Positions 43,656 through 46,604 of a stretch of DNA of 46,604 bases are shown here, piece after piece. How positions within the stretch are numbered: the stretch's first letter is position 1; each line of letters opens with the position of its first letter. This stretch comes from Terriglobales bacterium (lineage in GTDB: Bacteria > Acidobacteriota > Terriglobia > Terriglobales > Acidobacteriaceae): assembly GCA_035937135.1 (NCBI GenBank), contig DASYVL010000047.1, forward strand, positions 1-46,604, written 5' to 3'. A program made the translations under genes and the position numbers. The notes below the pieces were generated by a model. The model saw nothing but the letters and a program-made list of their open reading frames with translations. It was not told where the DNA came from and made no database searches.

Positions 43656-43776
43656 GCGCCCCTAACGTGCGGGATAGGTAGGATTGATTGGGGGTAAGCA
43701 CCTGAACAGGAAGATCCAAAATGTGGAAATCCCGAAAACCGGAAGCTCGCTAATCCAATGAACTGCTTGGGAAAAG

Positions 43777-43808
43777 ATGGTCGGCCCTAGCAGACGATTT
43801 TAGAACTC
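43777..43808. repeat. 32-bp direct repeat, copy 2
   Basis: Matches the copy at 40718-40749 except for A in place of G at the sixteenth base. It lies between the minus-strand gene at 43276 and the kinase gene. Confidence 0.65.
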
Positions 43809-43843
43809 TGGCGGCCCACGGCATACCCGAACTGCCCGCCTTA

Positions 43844-43861
43844 GCACAGGCCCCCCTGTGC
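43844..43861. repeat. hairpin repeat, copy H
   Basis: GCACAGG (43844-43850) and CCTGTGC (43855-43861) pair around CCCC. It matches the family stem of copy A. Confidence 0.5.
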
Positions 43862-44072
43862 GCGGAATCGGTCCGAGCGCTGTTTCGACACGCCCCCAGC
43901 TCACCTCTGCCCGCTGGCCTTGGGCGTGGGAGCCATCACAGTGCCGGAAGAAAGGGTTTCGGCGCGCCCTGTCTGGTCGGTACAGCAATGGGCTAAAGGC
44001 GACCGACCTTCCATGCGTTGACCTGCCAAGACTGGCAGCCTAAGATTTCGCCCCAAGCTAGATTCCTTCGCC

Positions 44073-46445
44073 ATGATCGGGCAGACACTCGGCCATTATC
44101 GCGTGCTGGAACAGATCGGCGCCGGAGGCATGGGCCTGGTCTTTCGCGCCCACGACGAGCGCCTGGACCGCGAGGTCGCGCTGAAGGTTCTCCCGCCGGG
44201 CACGCTCACCGATGAAAACGCCCGCAAGCGCTTCCGCAAGGAAGCGCTCACGCTATCGAAGCTCAACCACCCCAACATCGCGACCGTCTTCGACTTCGAC
44301 ACACAGGACGGGGTGGACTTCCTAGTCATGGAGCTGATTCCCGGCGTGACCCTGGACGAAAAGTTGGCGGCGGGCGCGCTTCCGGAGAAGGAGGTCATTC
44401 GTCTAGGGATGCAATTGGCGGAAGGTCTGGCGGCGGCCCACTCCGAGGGCGTGATTCATCGTGACTTGAAGCCGGGGAACCTGCGCCTGACGCCGGACGG
44501 GCGACTGAAGATTCTCGATTTCGGGCTGGCGAAGCTGCTGCATCCAGTCAGCGACGCCGCCCCGACGGAAAGCCTGAGCCAGACCCACGGAGCCGTGGGA
44601 ACGCTGCCCTACATGGCGCCGGAGCAGTTGCAGGGCCAGCCCGCGGACGCGCGCTCGGACATCTGGGCGGCGGGTGCGGTGCTCTACGAGCTGGCCACCG
44701 GCCGGCGGCCGTTCCCGCAGTCCAGCGCGCCCATGCTGACTGACGCCATCCTGCGCCAGGCGCCGGTGGCGCCGGTGCGGTTGAACCCGTATATTTCGCC
44801 GGAGCTCGAAGAAATCATTCTGAAAGCGCTCGAGAAGGACTGCGAGACGCGCTACCAGCATGCAGCGGATATTCGCGCGGATCTGAAGCGGCTGAAACGC
44901 GATATGGATTCAGCTCGGGTGGGTACGATAACCGCAGTGGCCCCTGCGGTCCAGCCTCGACCGTGGTGGCGCGCCAAGTGGGCACTCGCAGGGGGAGGAG
45001 CTGCGCTGGCCGCCCTGCTGGTGGTCGCCATATGGTTCACCCTGTTTCGAGGGCGGGGCGAGGCCATCGACTCGGTGGCTGTTTTGCCGTTTGTCAACGC
45101 CAGCACTGATCCGGATACGGAATACCTCAGCGACGGGATTACCGAAACTCTAATCAGGCAGTTGTCTCAAATACCCCGGCTGAAGGTCATGGCGCGGAGT
45201 ACCGTGTTCCGCTATAAAGGCCGCAATATTGATCCGCAAAAAGTTGGACGCGACCTCAATGTCCGCGCGGTTCTGACGGGGAGAGTCTCGCAGCGCGGCG
45301 AAACGTTGACCATCAGCATGGAGTTGATGGACGTCAGGGATGGCTCCGAATTGTGGGGCGAGCAGTACAACCGCAAGCTCGCGGACATCCTCGCCGTGCA
45401 GGAAGATATCGCCCGTGAAATCACGGACAAGCTGCGCCTGCGGTTGGAGGGTGAGGAGGAAAAACGGCTGACCAAACACTTCACAGAGAATACTGAGGCT
45501 TATCAACTTTATCTAAAGGGTCGATACTACTGGAATAAACGCACACCGGATGGCATACAGAAAGCCATCGAGTACTTTCAAGAGGCGATCGAAAAAGACC
45601 CGAGCTACGCTCTGGCTTACGCGGGGTTGGCTGACTGTTACCATGTGCCAGCGAATCCGCTGCCGCCGAGAGAAAGAATGCCACGCGCGAAGGCCGCAGC
45701 GATGAGGGCCCTGCAATTAGACGACACGCTTGTTGAAGCGCACACCGCACTGGCCCGCGTACTATTTGTATACGATTGGGATTGGTCGGCCGCCGAGAAA
45801 GAATTCAAGCGCGCGATTGAGCTGAATCCGCGCTATGCGCCGGCTCACCAATGGTATGGGGGTTATCTGAGTGCAACAGGTCGGCTCCGAGAAGGCGACG
45901 CAGAGGAAAAACGAGCTCAAGAGCTGGAGCCGCTTTCACTCGTTAACAACTTTGGGGTGGCATTGGCTTTCTACTATTCCCGGAACTACGGCCAGGCGAT
46001 CGATCAATTCCAGAAGACCCTGGAGCTAGACCCGAACTTCCCCCCGCCCCACACGTACCTCCCAGCGGCTTATGAGCAAAAGGGCATGTTTGAGGAAGCC
46101 ATCACCGGGTTTCAAAGAGCGATCACGGTTACGAAAGGCGCTGACAAGATACTGGCAATGGCTAGCCTCGGCCACGTCTATGCCGTGTCCGGCAGGAAGA
46201 CCGAAGCACGCAAGATACTCGCGGAGTTGCAGAGGTTATCCGAACACAGCTATGTCCCAGCGCACGACGTGGCCCTTGTCTATGCAGGCCTGGGTGAGAG
46301 AGACAAGGCCTTTGCGTGGCTGGATAAGGCATATGAGGAGCACTCGTTCAATCTGAGTAATCTCAAAGTGGAGCCCCGGTTCGATCCCCTGCGTTCCGAT
46401 CCGCGCTTCGCAGACCTGCTGCGTCGCATCGGCCTCCCGCAGTAG
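44073..46445 (+). CDS. Ser/Thr protein kinase with TolB-like and TPR domains
   Basis: A 790-residue membrane kinase. The N-terminal Hanks-type domain has GAGGMG (16-21), the ATP lysine K38 in VALKVL, the catalytic HRDLKPGN (H129-N136) and DFG (149-151), and YMAPEQ with the GTLPY activation-loop end. A membrane helix follows (about 302-325). The outer part starts with VAVLPFVNASTDPDTEYLSDGITE, a TolB/adenylate-cyclase-associated region (about 335-465), then tetratricopeptide repeats (about 480-780, for example AIEYFQEAIEKDPSYALAYAGLADCY). This build is very common in acidobacteria. From about 45.4 kb codon use is visibly more AT-rich than the kinase half. The start ATG lacks a Shine-Dalgarno. 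Confidence 0.92.
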   Translation: MIGQTLGHYRVLEQIGAGGMGLVFRAHDERLDREVALKVLPPGTLTDENARKRFRKEALTLSKLNHPNIATVFDFDTQDGVDFLVMELIPGVTLDEKLAAGALPEKEVIRLGMQLAEGLAAAHSEGVIHRDLKPGNLRLTPDGRLKILDFGLAKLLHPVSDAAPTESLSQTHGAVGTLPYMAPEQLQGQPADARSDIWAAGAVLYELATGRRPFPQSSAPMLTDAILRQAPVAPVRLNPYISPELEEIILKALEKDCETRYQHAADIRADLKRLKRDMDSARVGTITAVAPAVQPRPWWRAKWALAGGGAALAALLVVAIWFTLFRGRGEAIDSVAVLPFVNASTDPDTEYLSDGITETLIRQLSQIPRLKVMARSTVFRYKGRNIDPQKVGRDLNVRAVLTGRVSQRGETLTISMELMDVRDGSELWGEQYNRKLADILAVQEDIAREITDKLRLRLEGEEEKRLTKHFTENTEAYQLYLKGRYYWNKRTPDGIQKAIEYFQEAIEKDPSYALAYAGLADCYHVPANPLPPRERMPRAKAAAMRALQLDDTLVEAHTALARVLFVYDWDWSAAEKEFKRAIELNPRYAPAHQWYGGYLSATGRLREGDAEEKRAQELEPLSLVNNFGVALAFYYSRNYGQAIDQFQKTLELDPNFPPPHTYLPAAYEQKGMFEEAITGFQRAITVTKGADKILAMASLGHVYAVSGRKTEARKILAELQRLSEHSYVPAHDVALVYAGLGERDKAFAWLDKAYEEHSFNLSNLKVEPRFDPLRSDPRFADLLRRIGLPQ

Positions 46446-46604
46446 CCTTCCAGCGCCGAAATGATGTGGTTTCGGCTCGCTAGTAACCCAGGCCATTTGA
46501 TCTTGCAATTCCAGCAGCTTAGAGGCGTCTAGTCGAGAGGATTTTCCGCACAGTCTGGGAAGCGGGTTCTTTGCCACGCCTGTCTCAGGCGTAGGGTAGG
46601 CGCA
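46446..46604. other. end of window, no gene; hairpin repeat copy G
   Basis: ACGCCTG (46576-46582) and CAGGCGT (46586-46592) pair around TCT, a further copy of the hairpin family. A minus-strand ORF through here overlaps the kinase end and looks spurious. Confidence 0.5.

Larger units (their letters stand above)
43277..44072. other. 800-nt gene-poor region before the kinase gene
   Basis: Contains the decayed small ORF, the duplicated hairpin, the second direct repeat and hairpin copy H. I see no convincing intact gene. TAGATT (44059-44064) ends 8 nt before the kinase ATG and may be its -10 box. Confidence 0.6.

Noticed and set aside
43467-43697. 76-codon plus-strand ORF before the kinase
   Set aside because: It runs through the duplicated hairpin with no ribosome-binding site; the overlapping frame with GGAGG is a better but also doubtful candidate.
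46236-46577. Minus-strand ORF at the window end
   Set aside because: It overlaps the kinase C-terminus and shows no domain; composition is that of a shadow.

Overview
The window is GC-rich, gene-dense bacterial DNA that looks chromosomal. It most resembles an Acidobacteriota (Terriglobia-like) genome. Pointers are the fabZ-lpxA-lpxI lipid A block, BamA and Skp (a diderm envelope), a Ser/Thr kinase fused to TolB-like and TPR regions, acidobacterial-style TonB proteins, PilZ and GGDEF proteins, and several families of short dispersed intergenic repeats. No marker RNA gene is present, so the assignment is an inference from gene content. I found no tRNA, rRNA, CRISPR array or transposase.

Layout. 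1-1.2 kb: an FtsX-type ABC permease. 1.2-5.7 kb: a translation block, rplM-rpsI-rpsB-tsf-pyrH-frr. 5.7-7.9 kb: a stand-alone molybdopterin oxidoreductase. 8.0-11.6 kb: bamA and skp/ompH, each with a clear sigma70-like promoter. 11.7-12.5 kb: a tonB gene split by a frameshift. 12.7-18.1 kb: lepA (minus), a secreted amidohydrolase, maf, a 55-residue tatA (minus) and an M20 peptidase (minus). 18.2-23.1 kb: fabZ-lpxA-lpxI-dinB-Gfo/Idh/MocA-TonB-like, with 4-nt overlaps joining lpxI, dinB and the dehydrogenase. 23.2-27.6 kb: a 35-residue membrane peptide, miaA, a NagZ-like GH3, a lipoprotein and a zinc-ribbon membrane protein. 27.7-30.5 kb: the pyrimidine operon pyrR-pyrB-pyrC with ATGA overlaps. 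30.5-35.5 kb (minus): hyuB-tdh-dinB-kbl-DUF2085, where tdh and kbl together convert threonine to glycine. 35.5-40.7 kb: a lysine-only micro-ORF, a MerR regulator, a PilZ protein, an internally deleted NDH-2, a zinc-ribbon PrsW-like protease, an NAD(P)-binding protein, a gene stub and an EcsC-like protein. 40.7-43.8 kb: a GGDEF/membrane-protein pair between two 32-bp direct repeats. 44.1-46.4 kb: the large Ser/Thr kinase.

Three observations stand out. (1) A hairpin repeat (7-9 bp stem, loop usually TCCT or its complement AGGG) occurs about eight times; two copies lie in the same reading frame inside hyuB, and two more fall inside the two ends of miaA. (2) At least eight genes have a TANNNT box ending only 6-9 nt before the start codon, mostly with no Shine-Dalgarno sequence, which suggests leaderless transcripts. 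(3) A 12-codon ORF encoding MKKKKKAKKKKR has a good ribosome-binding site and is followed by two hairpin terminators. Around these lie signs of local gene decay: the tonB frameshift, the ndh internal deletion, a truncated 11-codon gene start and a stop-interrupted small ORF.
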